A DNA stretch of 64,000 nucleotides from Lineus longissimus (taxonomy: Eukaryota > Nemertea > Pilidiophora > Heteronemertea > Lineidae), in contig NC_088318.1 in the NCBI RefSeq assembly GCF_910592395.1, positions 7,378,349 to 7,442,348 on the forward strand, read 5' to 3'. The notes beneath the pieces were generated by a model that did no database searches, was not told the origin of the DNA, and worked only from the letters and a program-made list of their open reading frames with translations. Shown piece after piece: positions 10,350 to 21,154 of the stretch. A program made the translations under genes and the position numbers. Positions within the stretch are counted from its first letter, which is position 1. Every line of letters starts with the position of its first letter.

Positions 10350-11396
10350 GGCTTGTGGTATTCGACTCGATGACTCGACGACGCGATGGCTCGATGACGC
10401 GATCGTTGCTATGGATTTTGCTAAAATACGGAATCCCATGATCCTGGTCTCCGGGCTACCGCTGCAACAGCAGAGGTTTTAGCTCGGCCTTCCCATACCA
10501 AGCTACGGTATGTGGAAGGATGTCCCCCCCCCCCCCCAGCCATGGCCACTGAAGATTGGTCCCCGCGATTGATTTTGATATTTAAAGGACTCGTGGAAGT
10601 TTCATAGCATGCAAAATGACCGGAGATTTAATTGACAAACAAGCTTCTAGTGGCCAATGTCAGATGTCATGTGGTAGTCTGTCAAGAATCGGAATTTCGC
10701 ATATGTGCAGTTTTTTAGACTCAGTCACTCAGTCCCTCTTCTGTCCCTTGACATCTGCCCCCCCCCCCCCCCCCCAATACATCAGCCCCTATACATGCTT
10801 TCTGAAATTGGTGGCTTGCATTGGAACTAACTTTTTCCCCCTTGTCCGTCATTAAAGGCATTCAAGTGTGTTGGTCAACCATGACTATCTCCTTTGTCCC
10901 TCCACCACAGGCCTAGTTTCCCCTTATGACATCACTATTTCGGACACTCAGCGCCCCATTTCTGGAAAGGTGTATAGGACATTTAATATTGCCGTGCTGA
11001 ACGGATATCCAGAGCCAACCTTGTCTCCAGGAACTCGCGTGTCATTTTAACATTGGAATTTCTGCTCGTAAAGATCCTGGGTAGGAGGTTGATCTGAACC
11101 AGCTATATTTAGGTGTATTAGCTGTATTGACGGTAAGATACCAGTGGCTTGCATAGCAACATGGCGCATGGTTTTATCAAAAATGCGAACTTGTAGGAAA
11201 CGAAAAATGGTCGGATTAGATACGGTGAAAACAGCTGGAAAGGGGTTGGTAATGATCGGTTCTTTTTTATTTTCCTCCACTTATGATTCTATGTATAAAT
11301 TACAGTCCAAGCAGTGATATTCTTTAAAAAGATTCCAACCGGATCGCGTCATCGAGTCATCGCGTCGTCGAGTCATCGAGTCGAATACCACAAGCC
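10350..11396. mobile_element. 1.05-kb TIR element with 8-bp TSD (non-autonomous, hAT-like by TSD length)
   Basis: The left end GGCTTGTGGTATTCGACTCG is mirrored at the right end (11341-11396), and the TIR is ~55 bp. The 8-bp sequence CTTCAGGG flanks it at 10342-10349 and 11397-11404. No transposase ORF is present. It contains two poly-C runs (near 10526 and 10758) and a ~190-bp segment (about 10790-10978) that recurs inverted at about 27590-27775. It sits exactly on the left edge of the element at 11404 and shares one base with it, so it inserted later. An 8-bp TSD fits hAT, but this is only length evidence. Confidence 0.8.
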
Positions 11397-11403
11397 CTTC
11401 AGG

Positions 11404-12391
11404 GGTAGGTGATAAAGTATGGAATTAGTGAAACCTTGGAAACACTGATAAACCTTGGAAACACTCCTTAAAATGCATAAAAACATGAAATAATGCCATT
11501 CGAACCTAACGTGGTTACGAATCAACATTTGGAGCTTATTCTTACATGATCAGATCGGAATTTTTTGGTAATTTAGAAATCTGTCGCATATCCGATTCAA
11601 TAGTCTATATTTTAAAACAACCCAGTTGTACCTCGCCTCCAGTGTACAGTACTGATCTCCCAAATATGGGAAGACACGCCCACCACACACCCATAATATG
11701 GACCAATAGCGCTCCGCTTATAAATACGCCACCACCACGCGGGGCCTTTTCGATCAGACGAGTTGCTTGGGAAGTTGGGGGCCTGTCATGCATTATGCAT
11801 GGATAAGGTTGACGACTATGTCTAGGCCTAATTGTCTATGATTGACTGATATTTTATAACAAACGATGAATAAAAGAAGCCTAGTCATGTATGTTTATTA
11901 CCGAAGTTTGCGGATGAAAATTTCCTTCGCCGTGAGCGATTTCTTACATCTTCCAGTACGCATCGAGGGATGCAGAGATCTTTGTGACGTCACCAGTTCT
12001 AAGCGGTTTTTTTATTCACGTGTGTGTTTGTCCTATGATCTCGTGCATCTAGTACCGAGCATAATACTTTATCGTCTATGGAATACAAAACAATCATAAA
12101 AACTAATTTTTGCTTCCATTGAAGAGAAATAAAATATTTTAACGACCACAGCGCATTGCCAATTGATGACGTCATCCTCCACATTAAAAATGTTGGCTTC
12201 TGAACTGACTGGCAAATTGCTATCAATAAAGTCAGCTGGGACGAGACTGTCAGTTGGGAGGGTATAAATCGTGGAAGGAACGCACCCGATTTCCCGCGCT
12301 ATTTGCACAGTGATTCCATGGTTTACATTGAATATTACAAGGTTTATCAGTGTTTCCAAGGTTTCACTAATTCCATACTTTATCAACTACC
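11404..12391. mobile_element. 0.99-kb TIR element with 10-bp TSD (MULE-like by TSD length)
   Basis: The ends GGTAGGTGATAAAGTATGG (left) and its near reverse complement (right) form a ~50-bp TIR. The 10-bp sequence GTACTTCAGG is present at 10339-10348 (left of the younger neighbour) and at 12392-12401. A 9-11 bp TSD suggests a Mutator-like element, which is an inference. No coding capacity is seen. The retroelement frame is preserved when one copy of the 10 bp is counted. Confidence 0.8.
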
Positions 12392-12401
12392 GTACTTCAG
12401 G

Positions 12402-13589
12402 CCGAACCCAGGGATAGTATCGGTCAACAGTCCTCAGGTCCCGGCGACCGTGATGAGTATGTAAAAGGGGACATTTCAGTAGTCAGGTCTAAATCCTCTC
12501 CTTCTAAGGAAAGTGGATTCGTGGGGCCAACCAGCTCGGACATTATGGATACTTCGGGCGTCCTCCCTTTAAGTGGACAGTTATCTCAGAGTTCCTCGCA
12601 AACGGTAGGCCTAGGTCAAAGTGATAACAACTCAGTTTATAAACACCGGGACGCGGGCGAGTCCCCATTAAGTAATATTACAGACACTGCGGAACTGGGG
12701 CACTTGCCAAATCTGAATACACAATCAGTTGGTTTATCGCAGGTCCTTGGGAGTAAAACTAAACTGATCACTGTGGGTGCAAACAACGACCTACCCGACG
12801 AAACCAACATCCAAGAGATTAAGGACCCTCCGAAGGACGGTTCTGGGGTCAAAGCGCAGTATAGTATGGTTTCAAAAGAGGGTTCACAAACAGATCAGCT
12901 TGAAGAAACGGTTGCAATAGGGGGAATGTCAGACTCTAGTACACTGAAGTTAAGTTCAACAGTAAAAGATGACGCTGTCCTAAATGGTTCGATTACGGGG
13001 GATAATGGTTTGGTGGAACTGAAAATGCCAACTCAAAAGGACGAGTTACAGATAGCCGTGACGTTAGAAGAGGAAAAGTCTCAAACTGTTCTGGTACTAG
13101 TTCATCGGAAATAAAAGCGCGGGTGGTGGAAAATGCACTTGACTCGGGGGGGGTAATGCTCTGTCTGAGGAAGATTTCCAGGTACTTCCAACTGCACCGG
13201 AATGTGATTGGGATCTTGCTAGTGGCAACCCTCCTGTTTTAGCTTCGGTAACCTCATTGATTCAAGCCCAGGTTGGATCAAAATCTCATTTAGCATTGGT
13301 TGACAGTCTGAGTGGCGCTGCCATCAGCATAATTAGTGAAACTGTTATACAATCTGATCCAACCTTACAACGGTTACCAGTGACTAAAGGGCTGTTCTCC
13401 CAAGCAGCGGCAGTAAATGGTACTTCCCTAAAACTAAAAGGGTTGATTAAAATTCCGCTGTTAGTAGGCCGAACCCGCATCGAGGTACCTTTTTACATTT
13501 TGCCAAGTCAGTTAGCTACGCAACAGATTATCTTAGGCCGAAATTTTCTAAATGGGTTCCAGGTTACTTTAGATTTTGGAAATGCCACC
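12402..13589 (+). pseudogene. Retroelement polyprotein part 3: disordered linker and a second, degenerate retropepsin-like region
   Basis: The frame that entered the nested elements resumes here as a Ser/Thr/Asp-rich linker (12521-13114). It is broken by a frameshift near 13095 (stop 13112-13114) and continues in another frame through 13257-13589. The last ~110 residues look like an aspartic-protease fold (SKSHLALVDSLSGAAISII in the position of the active-site strand, then TQQIILGRNFLNGFQVTLDF, the typical ILG-dFL-n motif). The catalytic D-[ST]-G is replaced by DSLSG, so this copy is unlikely to be a protease. It is interrupted by the element at 13594. Confidence 0.65.
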
Positions 13590-13593
13590 TTAA

Positions 13594-14966
13594 AGGCCAT
13601 ATATCAAGTTTTTTTGCCATTTTCTGCTGTAAGACGATTTCAAAAGTGTACCTAACACTTTATACAATACAGAAAACCAAATGCAATTAGCTCCATCCAT
13701 TTTGAAGATATAGCCAATTATGTGTTTGACAACTTGATTACCTGATCAGGCTAGCAACTGGCTTGTTAGAGCCAGGCGGCGGGTTCAGCAAAAGTTGTGA
13801 TGTAGATCAGGTTATCTGTACATGTCATGCAATCATAAAAGCAGGAGGGCCTTAATTAATTATGCACACCTGGAAGTAATGTGTTTCATTCACTATGGTG
13901 TATTGTGTGGCTCCGAATTGTGTCAAGGATAGCACAAAGAACAATCGAATGACGGATGGGACCCATTTTCATGAATTTTCAAAGCCAGTTGAACGAGAGA
14001 GGAGGAAGCTGTGGATTCGGAAGTGCAAACGTTTGGAGTGTTGGAAGCCTGGGCCTTCGGCCAAACTTTGCAGTGATCACTTTATCGATACGGATTATCA
14101 CATGAAGCCGGATATCTGCATCCAACTGAATATTAAATGCCACTTGTTAAAAACAGCTGTTCCAACCATGTCAATTGCATTTAATGCCCGAGGCTGTTGA
14201 GGTCGGTTGTTATATACATAATGTGTAGGCCCTGGGGCCTGTGATACCGCATAGTGTCTTCTTGTGTTCCACCATAGCAAGGGTCAGTGTCAGTGACAGC
14301 CACTGTCAATGACAGATTATTGTCATCTGACATCTAGGCCTATCTAACGTTGCACGGCATTATATCGTCACGTCAAGATGATTGTGCATAATACCGTCAC
14401 TTTTCAATAGTAGTTCAGCGTCATGACATAACTGGCGATACAACACAGACGAGGCGAAACAATATTGTGCAACATTAGTCTGTTCAAAAATCATACATGT
14501 TATGCATCTGCAACCGGCTATCAATGTCTTCTTTGCTATATCGGCAGGTCTGCCATGCAAATTGATTAACCACAAATTCTAATCACTTTCGTCCGAATGA
14601 TCACTCTCATTATGATCTAGTGATATTAATGGATCGAACATGTACGGCTCAACGTTTAAATATCCTTCTGTATCGACCAAAACATCCTCAAATTCACTGC
14701 TCTCACTCTCTGAACTGTATGCGGAAGCCATCTTGCTTTGTTCTGACTGACCTGATCTACGTCATCAAAAAATCCCTAGCGGCCACATGTGGAACTAATC
14801 TAAAGTTGTGTGTGGTGGGAAATTCAAATAGTTTAAAATTGAAAATTGAAATAACTAAATAATGACTTTATTATTAGAATTTTTTTAATGTCTGGGATCT
14901 TGTTTTTTTAACCCTCAACATGTTTCATGAGTATCAAGCATGTTTTCAAACCTTGATATATGGCCT
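13594..14966. mobile_element. 1.37-kb TTAA element with THAP ORF (Kolobok-like)
   Basis: The ends AGGCCATATATCAAG and CTTGATATATGGCCT form a TIR, and TTAA flanks both sides (13590-13593, 14967-14970). The retroelement frame reads straight across once one TTAA is counted. The TTAA target together with a THAP domain inside is the combination known for Kolobok transposons. Apart from the THAP ORF no transposase core is visible, so it is probably an internally deleted copy. Confidence 0.8.
13895..14200 (+). CDS. THAP-domain protein fragment inside the TTAA element
   Basis: The ORF is 101 residues. Its first ~85 residues are a THAP zinc finger: C4 and C9 (MVYCVAPNC), a short THFHEFS segment, LWIRKCKR, and a later AKLCSDHF giving the last Cys and His. 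THAP fingers bind specific DNA sites and form the N-terminal DNA-binding part of P and Kolobok transposases. The C-terminal catalytic region is missing, and the ORF ends with unrelated residues after about residue 90. This fits the first coding exon of a transposase in a deleted element. Confidence 0.75.
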   Translation: MVYCVAPNCVKDSTKNNRMTDGTHFHEFSKPVERERRKLWIRKCKRLECWKPGPSAKLCSDHFIDTDYHMKPDICIQLNIKCHLLKTAVPTMSIAFNARGC

Positions 14967-14970
14967 TTAA

Positions 14971-16342
14971 GAATGCCAAACGAACCAGCTGTTCCATTCA
15001 TAGGCAGTATATCTTTGGATAATTCCACAACTATCTTGTTAGATCAGTCATATACTCTAGCTCCGAGGTCAGATACGGTAATCTTTGTTCCACTTAGTCA
15101 CGATAAGACAGAGGGCTATGAAGGTGTGTTGCAGGAAAAACCAAACTTATTTAGCAGTTCTCACATCTATATACCAAACAGCGTAGTAAAGGTCACTGAT
15201 GACCGCGTGCCGTTAAAACTTATCAATGTCCTATCGCAACCAATACATTTGCGGGCAGGCACTGAGGTGGCCATTTTGTCGCCATTGACGGCCGTAGCTT
15301 CAGTGTATTTAATAATGGAGGAAGACGACTTGTTAAATGCGACTGATTCTTTTCATCCTTTTCAACAACCAGAAGCACCGACTCAAAAGCCTAAAGCGAT
15401 TGATCTAATTGACTTATCAAAATCTGAGGTGACGGAAGACCAAAAGAAACAATTACATGAATTCCTAACCGCTGATCAAGATTTATTTGCCGTGGACTTG
15501 TCGGACTTAGGCCTCTGCACAAAAGGGTTAGTAGACTTGGGATTTAAGGGAACGGAACCAGTTATTTCCAAGCCTTACCAGTTATCACCGAAACGTCGTC
15601 AGATTTTAGAACAAGAAGTCGACAAACTTGTAAAAGCAGGCCTCCTCCATCCAACTAACTCAGAATTTGGTTCGCCTATGATCCTGGTAGCCAAACCCGA
15701 TGGGATTATAGGGTCGTATGTGATTTTAGAGAGTTAAACAAAAAATTACCCTTCCTACGATTCCCCCTCCCCATCGCCTCGCACTTAACGCAGTTGGGTA
15801 ATGCGGGAAATCCCAAGTACTTCACAACGCTAGATTTGAAAGCGGGCTACCATCAACTCGGGCTTACGCCCAGAAGTTCAGACGTTGCGACGGCAATTTG
15901 TCCGTTTGGTCAATTTTCGTACGGTAGGTTGCCTTTTGGCATCAAATCGGCTCCTCACCAATTTCAGAAAGTAATGTCCTTAGTCTTATCAGGTCTTTCC
16001 AGTTTTGCAAATGCTTATCTGGATGACATTTTAATTCACTCTGCGACGTTTGACGAGCATATGGCTCATTTGGACCGTGTCTTTCAAAGGTTTCGTGAGG
16101 CTAATCTCAAGATGCACCCAGTTAAGTGCGTATTCGCCAAGGGGTCAGTTAAATTCCTAGGTAAGATACTATCTGCCGAGGGCACAAAACCAAATCCGCA
16201 AAACGTAGAGAAAATTCTCAACTTTGCAAAGCCTAAAACGGTAAAAGATATCAAACACTTCCTGGGAGCTGCGTCGTTCTATAGGTCATACATTAAAGAC
16301 TTTTCTAAAATTGCATACCCTATGACGGAACTATTGCGTTAG
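14971..16342 (+). pseudogene. Retroelement reverse transcriptase (broken)
   Basis: The reverse transcriptase would copy the element RNA into DNA. The N-terminal segment (to about 15710) has the usual linker and the SPMILVAKPDG motif. A frameshift follows (stop 15735-15737), and the frame resumes before 15794 with LDLKAGYHQL, the FGQFSYGRLPFGIKSAPHQF region and the catalytic box AYLDDILIHS (YLDD). The segment ends in a thumb/connection-like region (KFLGKILSAEGTKPNP, FLGAASFYRSYIKDFS). An in-frame TAG at 16340-16342 separates it from RNase H. Domain order and the YLDD box fit Ty3/gypsy. One frameshift and one stop make it non-functional as it stands. Confidence 0.85.
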
Positions 16343-18028
16343 GATGTGGAGTTTGTTTGGGATGAGCGCTGTGAGCGGGCCTTCGAGACGTTGAAAACAG
16401 CTTTAACCACTGAGCCTATTCTATTGAATCACCCGGACGAGTCGTTGCCTTTCCTGCTTATCTCCGACAGCAGTGATTTTGCCATTGGGGCCGTTCTCTA
16501 TCAGGTCAAAGAAAACAAACGACACCCGTTGGGCTATTATAGTCAAACTCTTACTAAAACTCAGTCACATTGGTGTATTACAGAAAAGGAAATGTTTGCG
16601 TTGGTACAAGGACTTCGCCATTTCAAAATGTTCCTGGCAGGAACTCATTTTTTAGTAAAAACGGATCACAAAGCTCTTACCTATCTGCTACAAAAAAGAA
16701 CAGACTCACCAAAATTAATGCGAATGAGTCTAGCCATACAGCAATATTCATTTGATATACTCCATGCAGAAGGCACTACCATCCCTTTGGCCGACCTGTT
16801 GTCCAGGCCAAATGAGCCGGAGGTAAATAGTTTGGAAACTCCTGACAGCAGTAAATATCCAGTTTCCTTAGATTCGTTACAGGCGGCACAACACGAAGAT
16901 CCTGAATTGAGACACATAATCCAGTATTTGGAACACGGCACGTTGCCTCAAGATAGGTCCATTGCATCAAGGGTAGAGAAAGAAGCTGATAAATATGCCC
17001 TAGTGGAGCAGGTATTAAAACGAATTGTACAGCTTCCCACTAAACACGGTCCGAAAATCTTGCATCTTACGGTTGTCCCTTCGAAACTGGTTCCGCAGAT
17101 TCTCGAGTTTTCTCATGATCAGCCGATGGCGGCGCACATGGGGGCAGCAAAAACGTATGACCGCATTCGGTACAAGTATTTCTGGAAAAATATGAAAGAA
17201 ACTATACAAGAATGGTGTAAAACTTGCCTCCCGTGTCAAGCTCGGTCCTTTCCGATTAAACATCCTAAGGCCCCGTTGCTTCCCATGCAAACATCGCAAT
17301 TAGGGGAGGTTTTAGTGATTGTAAAAGGACCTCTCACGAAATCATCCCAAGGATACCTTCACTGTCTGGTTATCATGGATCATTTTTCAAAGTACTGTTG
17401 GCTTTTCCCCTTGAAGTCAGTTTAATCGGAGGAAATTGTAGATATATTGTTTAATGAAATTGTCTGTAAGTTTTTTCCACCCAAGAAAATACTCACTGAT
17501 GGCGCTGCCTATTTCACTGGTAAGAATATGACTCAGTTTTGTCAATTGTGCAACATTGTTAAATCAGTAGGATGCAGTTACATGCCCCAGGTGCAAGGGT
17601 TAGCTGAGGTTTCCAACAAATGGATTGCTACGGCGTTAGCCAAATATGTTTCCCCTGACCAACGTGACTGGCCTCTTTTCCTAGCTCCACTTGCATTCGC
17701 ATACAATACGAGTATAACCAAAGCCACGAATCAGATCCCCTATTTCTTAATGTTTGGACGGATGCCAGTAACTCCCCTAGATATAGCCTTATCTCCTGAG
17801 CTCTCGGCAGTAAAAAGCGTTGACAGTTATATCAAAACCCTCCTGAAAGGTTTGGAAGTTGCACAAGAGGAGGCACGGTTGAGGCTACAGCAGTCACGTA
17901 AATACATGAAACAGCGCTTCGATCAGAAGGCTGTTGAACCGGGTTGGAAACCGGGCGATTTGTGTTTACTGCTGACCCCTCGTCAGAAGGCGTCAAAAGG
18001 GCTCTCGAAATGTCTTTCTTCAAAGTAG
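16343..18028 (+). pseudogene. Retroelement RNase H and integrase (broken)
   Basis: RNase H motifs are visible: LLISDSSDFAIGAVLYQ, ITEKEMFALVQGL, FLVKTDHKALTYLL. A zinc-binding HHCC integrase N-terminal region follows (AHMG, then CKTCLPCQ), then the integrase core with ILTDGAAYFTG and QGLAEVSNKW supplying the second Asp and the Glu. Where the first catalytic Asp is expected (two residues before GPL) the sequence has VIVKGPL, so that residue looks substituted. In-frame stops interrupt it at 17423-17425 (TAA) and 18026-18028 (TAG). The part after 17900 is the basic C-terminal domain. The order RT-RNase H-IN is that of Ty3/gypsy elements. Confidence 0.85.
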
Positions 18029-18562
18029 GTGGGTCCATATTATGTTATGGAAGAGGTGCGCCCGAAAGCCTTTCGTTTAAAAACTATGCAAATTACAACC
18101 CTGAAAAATCTTATGCATCCGGATAGGATGAAACGTTATTTCTTGGATAATATGCGTACCTTTGAACATTCTGACATTCCCTGTGAGGGTGAACCTCTTG
18201 CTGAGGAAGACATTCCTTTCAACCATCGGGAACCTGCGCCTCTTCATGAAGAGACGGACGGGGGTCACCAAACTGAACTCCAGGCAGACGAGGTGGGTAA
18301 GCAGGCTTCTTCTTCCGTACAAGGGGAAGCTGGCAGCAAGGCTGCGAGTAGTGAGTCTGAAACTGATGACATATATGAAATTGATAGAATCGTCAAAAAG
18401 AGAGAACGAAAGGGGAAATTACAGTTCCTGGTGAAATGGAAAGATTATGGGCCCAAACATAACTCTTGGGTAGACCAATCGGCCGTTGTTACCCCAGGTT
18501 TGGTTCAATCGTTCCTAGATCAACCTAGGAAGATTAAAAAGGGGAAAAAGAGGAACTGGTAG
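18029..18562 (+). pseudogene. Integrase C-terminus with chromodomain
   Basis: This continues the integrase frame after the TAG at 18026. The first ~45 residues are the GPF/Y-type module (GPYYVMEEV, FRLKTMQITTLKNLMHPDRM). An acidic linker follows, then a chromodomain at about residues 115-163 (DIYEIDRIVKKRERKGK, FLVKWKDYGPKHNSWV). Chromodomains on integrase steer chromoviruses to particular chromatin. The aromatic/hydrophobic core (Y-I-I, F-V-K-W, W) looks complete. The protein ends in a Lys/Arg-rich tail. No stop occurs inside this segment. Confidence 0.85.
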
Positions 18563-18632
18563 GGTTTCCAAACGCGGCACGCTGTTTTCCTATCAGAAAC
18601 TTTAACTCTTCCTTATCGTTTCAGATTACCAT

Positions 18633-20728
18633 TTGTCGGTTTTGCTGAAGTCAATTCTTAAACGCACTCCTGACCAGTTTCTTCCTTCTAAAGGTATGAA
18701 GGCTCAGGGTTTTCTTTTATTTTGGGGCCTAGTACTAGGGCTGCCACCACTGGTAGTTCTGGAGGACGATGTCGTCCTTCGCGCTTCCTTTGGGGTGGTG
18801 TTCAAAAAGAAATCTATGATCAACGTGGCCGAGTCCACATGGTTTCAGACTTTTCAAATTCCTATCCCAAACCTATCTAACCTGGTTTCGGAGATTAAAT
18901 TTTATGATTGTGTCACGGACGCTACTACGTCCGGTTTAATGTGCAAGCGAATTCGGGAAGCAGCCCAAAATTTGAGAACAAGGCGTACGGAAATGGTACA
19001 ACGGGTACAGAAGTGGGTGAATGAAGCCCAGGAGCTCATGCCCGTCAAATGGGGTAAACCGCAACCGCGATCGAAAAGGGCTATCCTTGGCGGCTTAGGT
19101 CAAGTAGCATCTTCCATTTTCGGCCTAGTAACGGAAGCAGATTTCAATAAATTCAAAAACCATGTGGCACTCGTAACACCGCAAGTTGATCTAAATACAA
19201 ATGAGATAAAATCTTTTGAAAAGGAAATGCATTCCGTAATGAAAGTGGTTTCAGCAAGATTGACAAATGCTATGGACGGTGTATTGGATAATCATAACCA
19301 AATTAAAATATTAAATATGCAGCTAAACACCATGGCAATTAAACTTAGAGATGTTGAGGCAGCAATTTCGGCCTTAGGCGCCTTGATAACAGAATCGGTG
19401 GTCACTCTGGGTTATCTAGCCGATGTGGAATCCGAATTATACAACTGGGTGTTAGCTGTAAGGACCTTGGTCCAAGGTTATTTACCATTAGCTTTTGTCC
19501 CCAGAGACAGTTAACAGACCGTTTGACGACCATAAGTCAGGGATTAGCCGCGCAATACCCTCGGTTTCATGTGGTTCACCCTGATCCTTTGTATTATTAT
19601 GATATCAAAAATATCCTTTTTAGCAGGGATGATAACAACATATTTGTTTCGGTAAAGGTGCCGCTAGCGTCATCTGAATCTTTGGTGCAACTGTATTCGG
19701 TAATCTCGTTACCGGTGCCTCTTAATCATTCTTCCACCGCAACATCGAAGGTGATGAATTTACCCAGGTATTTTGGGGTAACTCTGGATGGTGAATTTGT
19801 TAATGAATGGTATGACGAATATACGGCGTCCTGTGAGCAGGATGGCGATCAAACTCGATGTAATATGGCGGTAGCACTGCGAAGCAAGACACTACCTTCT
19901 TGTGTGTCGGCAATTTATTTTTCAAATGTCCCGGACACCATTAAGTTTTGTGATATTCGGTACCAAAAGGAAGGTGGACTTTTAAATGGCGCCATACAAT
20001 TAGCCCCTGGAAAATACTTGGCCTCGGGAGACGAACCCGTTTGGCAGGAAAATTGTGCGGGCAAACCAACCGTTCCAGTGCCAGCGAGCAAGTTTGCGAT
20101 CGTGACCCTTGGTTGTGCATGCGGATTGTCGTCCAAAAAGTTTCATATACCCGCACAGGTTTCTACGTGTGATGCAGCCAGCCAGGGTAAGATGGTCTAT
20201 GAACATCCCGTAAATTTGCCCTTGCTTTATCATGCATATCCACTTGAGGATGTTATGAAATATGCCGTAAACTCGGTGCCCTTGAAAACTCCACCTTCCA
20301 TCGAGATACCGCCCATTAACCTGAACGAGATGAATTGGACAAATATTGCCGCCAAAGATCAACAGTTTCAGGCTTCTTTAAAAGCCACCCTGGACAGTGG
20401 TACCGAACGGGCCAGCAGATTTGCTACTAAGGCAGATTTTCTGGCCACTCAGTCTCATGCAACGGTAGGCGGGGGTAGTGTGATACCAGGGTTTGGTATC
20501 TCGTTTCAGGTAGTTAACCCGGTTTTAGCGGTATATGCCGCCGTAGTGGCTACCTACCTTCTGTGTAAAACGTGTGGTGTGCGGGCGCCAGCTATTTTCA
20601 CGGTTGCTACCTTTGCCCAGGTACCGACGGCTGATGCAGGTCCAATAAATGCTACTTTCTGGAGTTTACAAGCGGGGTCTGAAGAAACCCAAGTTATGAT
20701 AATCATCAGTTTCGGGGTCCCAGAGTAG
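18633..20728 (+). pseudogene. Envelope-like glycoprotein, broken into two frames
   Basis: Two consecutive frames (18633-19514 and 19523-20728) together look like a class I fusion-type envelope. The first has a hydrophobic N-terminal segment after residue ~25, a furin-type site RSKR at residues 146-149 followed by a Gly/Ala-rich hydrophobic stretch (AILGGLGQVASSIFG), and a long helical region with heptad-like spacing. The second is Cys-rich, has several N-x-S/T sites and ends with a membrane-spanning stretch (NPVLAVYAAVVATYLL) and a tail. This plan resembles insect errantivirus and baculovirus F-type envelopes; that is an inference from layout. A stop at 19512-19514 plus a frame change breaks it. 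Its position after the chromodomain is that of env in retroviruses. Confidence 0.75.
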
Positions 20729-21154
20729 TTCCCGTTGATGAACCTCTTGAATTAATTTCGCCTCAGACATTGCTTCCGTGTTGTTCACTCGCAAAAGAAT
20801 GGACATGATCAATCCCAATATGGGCCTATATTCCCAATCCACAGTGCATATATGCCCCTAATGTGACACGGCATAACCTATGGGAACGATCAATAACACC
20901 AACGAAGGTTCATTGTCCGTGTGGCGCGCCAGGCGGTAAAAAGGGAATGTTGTGCAGGGCACGGAACAGCCTATGGATACGCAGCCTTAGGCCGCGTATC
21001 CATAGGGTATGCCCTTGTGTAGTGTGGCGTTATGGCGTTACAGCCTTGTGACCTGGCACTATGCCCTGCGTCTCCATTGGATATTCCTTTTTGGTCATGT
21101 AGGCCTTTGTAGTCCTCATTTCGCAGCGGTCAATCGCGTTTTTCCGCACGCTTA
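20729..21154. other. Sequence after env, with a perfect hairpin
   Basis: No gene or LTR is recognised. A 13-bp perfect hairpin lies at 20970-20982 and 20994-21006 (CCTATGGATACGC), with an 11-base loop. CpG content is higher here than in the neighbouring DNA. Confidence 0.55.

Larger units (their letters stand above)
2374..20728 (+). mobile_element. Ty3/gypsy-type retroelement with chromodomain and envelope-like gene, carrying nested insertions
   Basis: The order is gag (2549), retropepsin (about 9900-10300), a second retropepsin-like region (13257), RT (14971), RNase H, integrase, chromodomain (to 18562) and an envelope-like region (18633-20728), all on the + strand. About 9.3 kb of this span is later insertions (3717-9624, 10350-12391, 13594-14966). 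The gag/pol frame resumes across each insertion when the duplicated target is counted once. I could not find LTRs: 2374-2548 and 20729-21150 share no recognisable repeat, so both outer edges are uncertain. It has many in-frame stops and frameshifts and is a dead copy. Confidence 0.85.

Noticed and set aside
20729-21150. Search for a 3' LTR matching 2374-2548
   Set aside because: No shared stretch was found by eye, so LTRs are probably lost, truncated or outside the region I can recognise.
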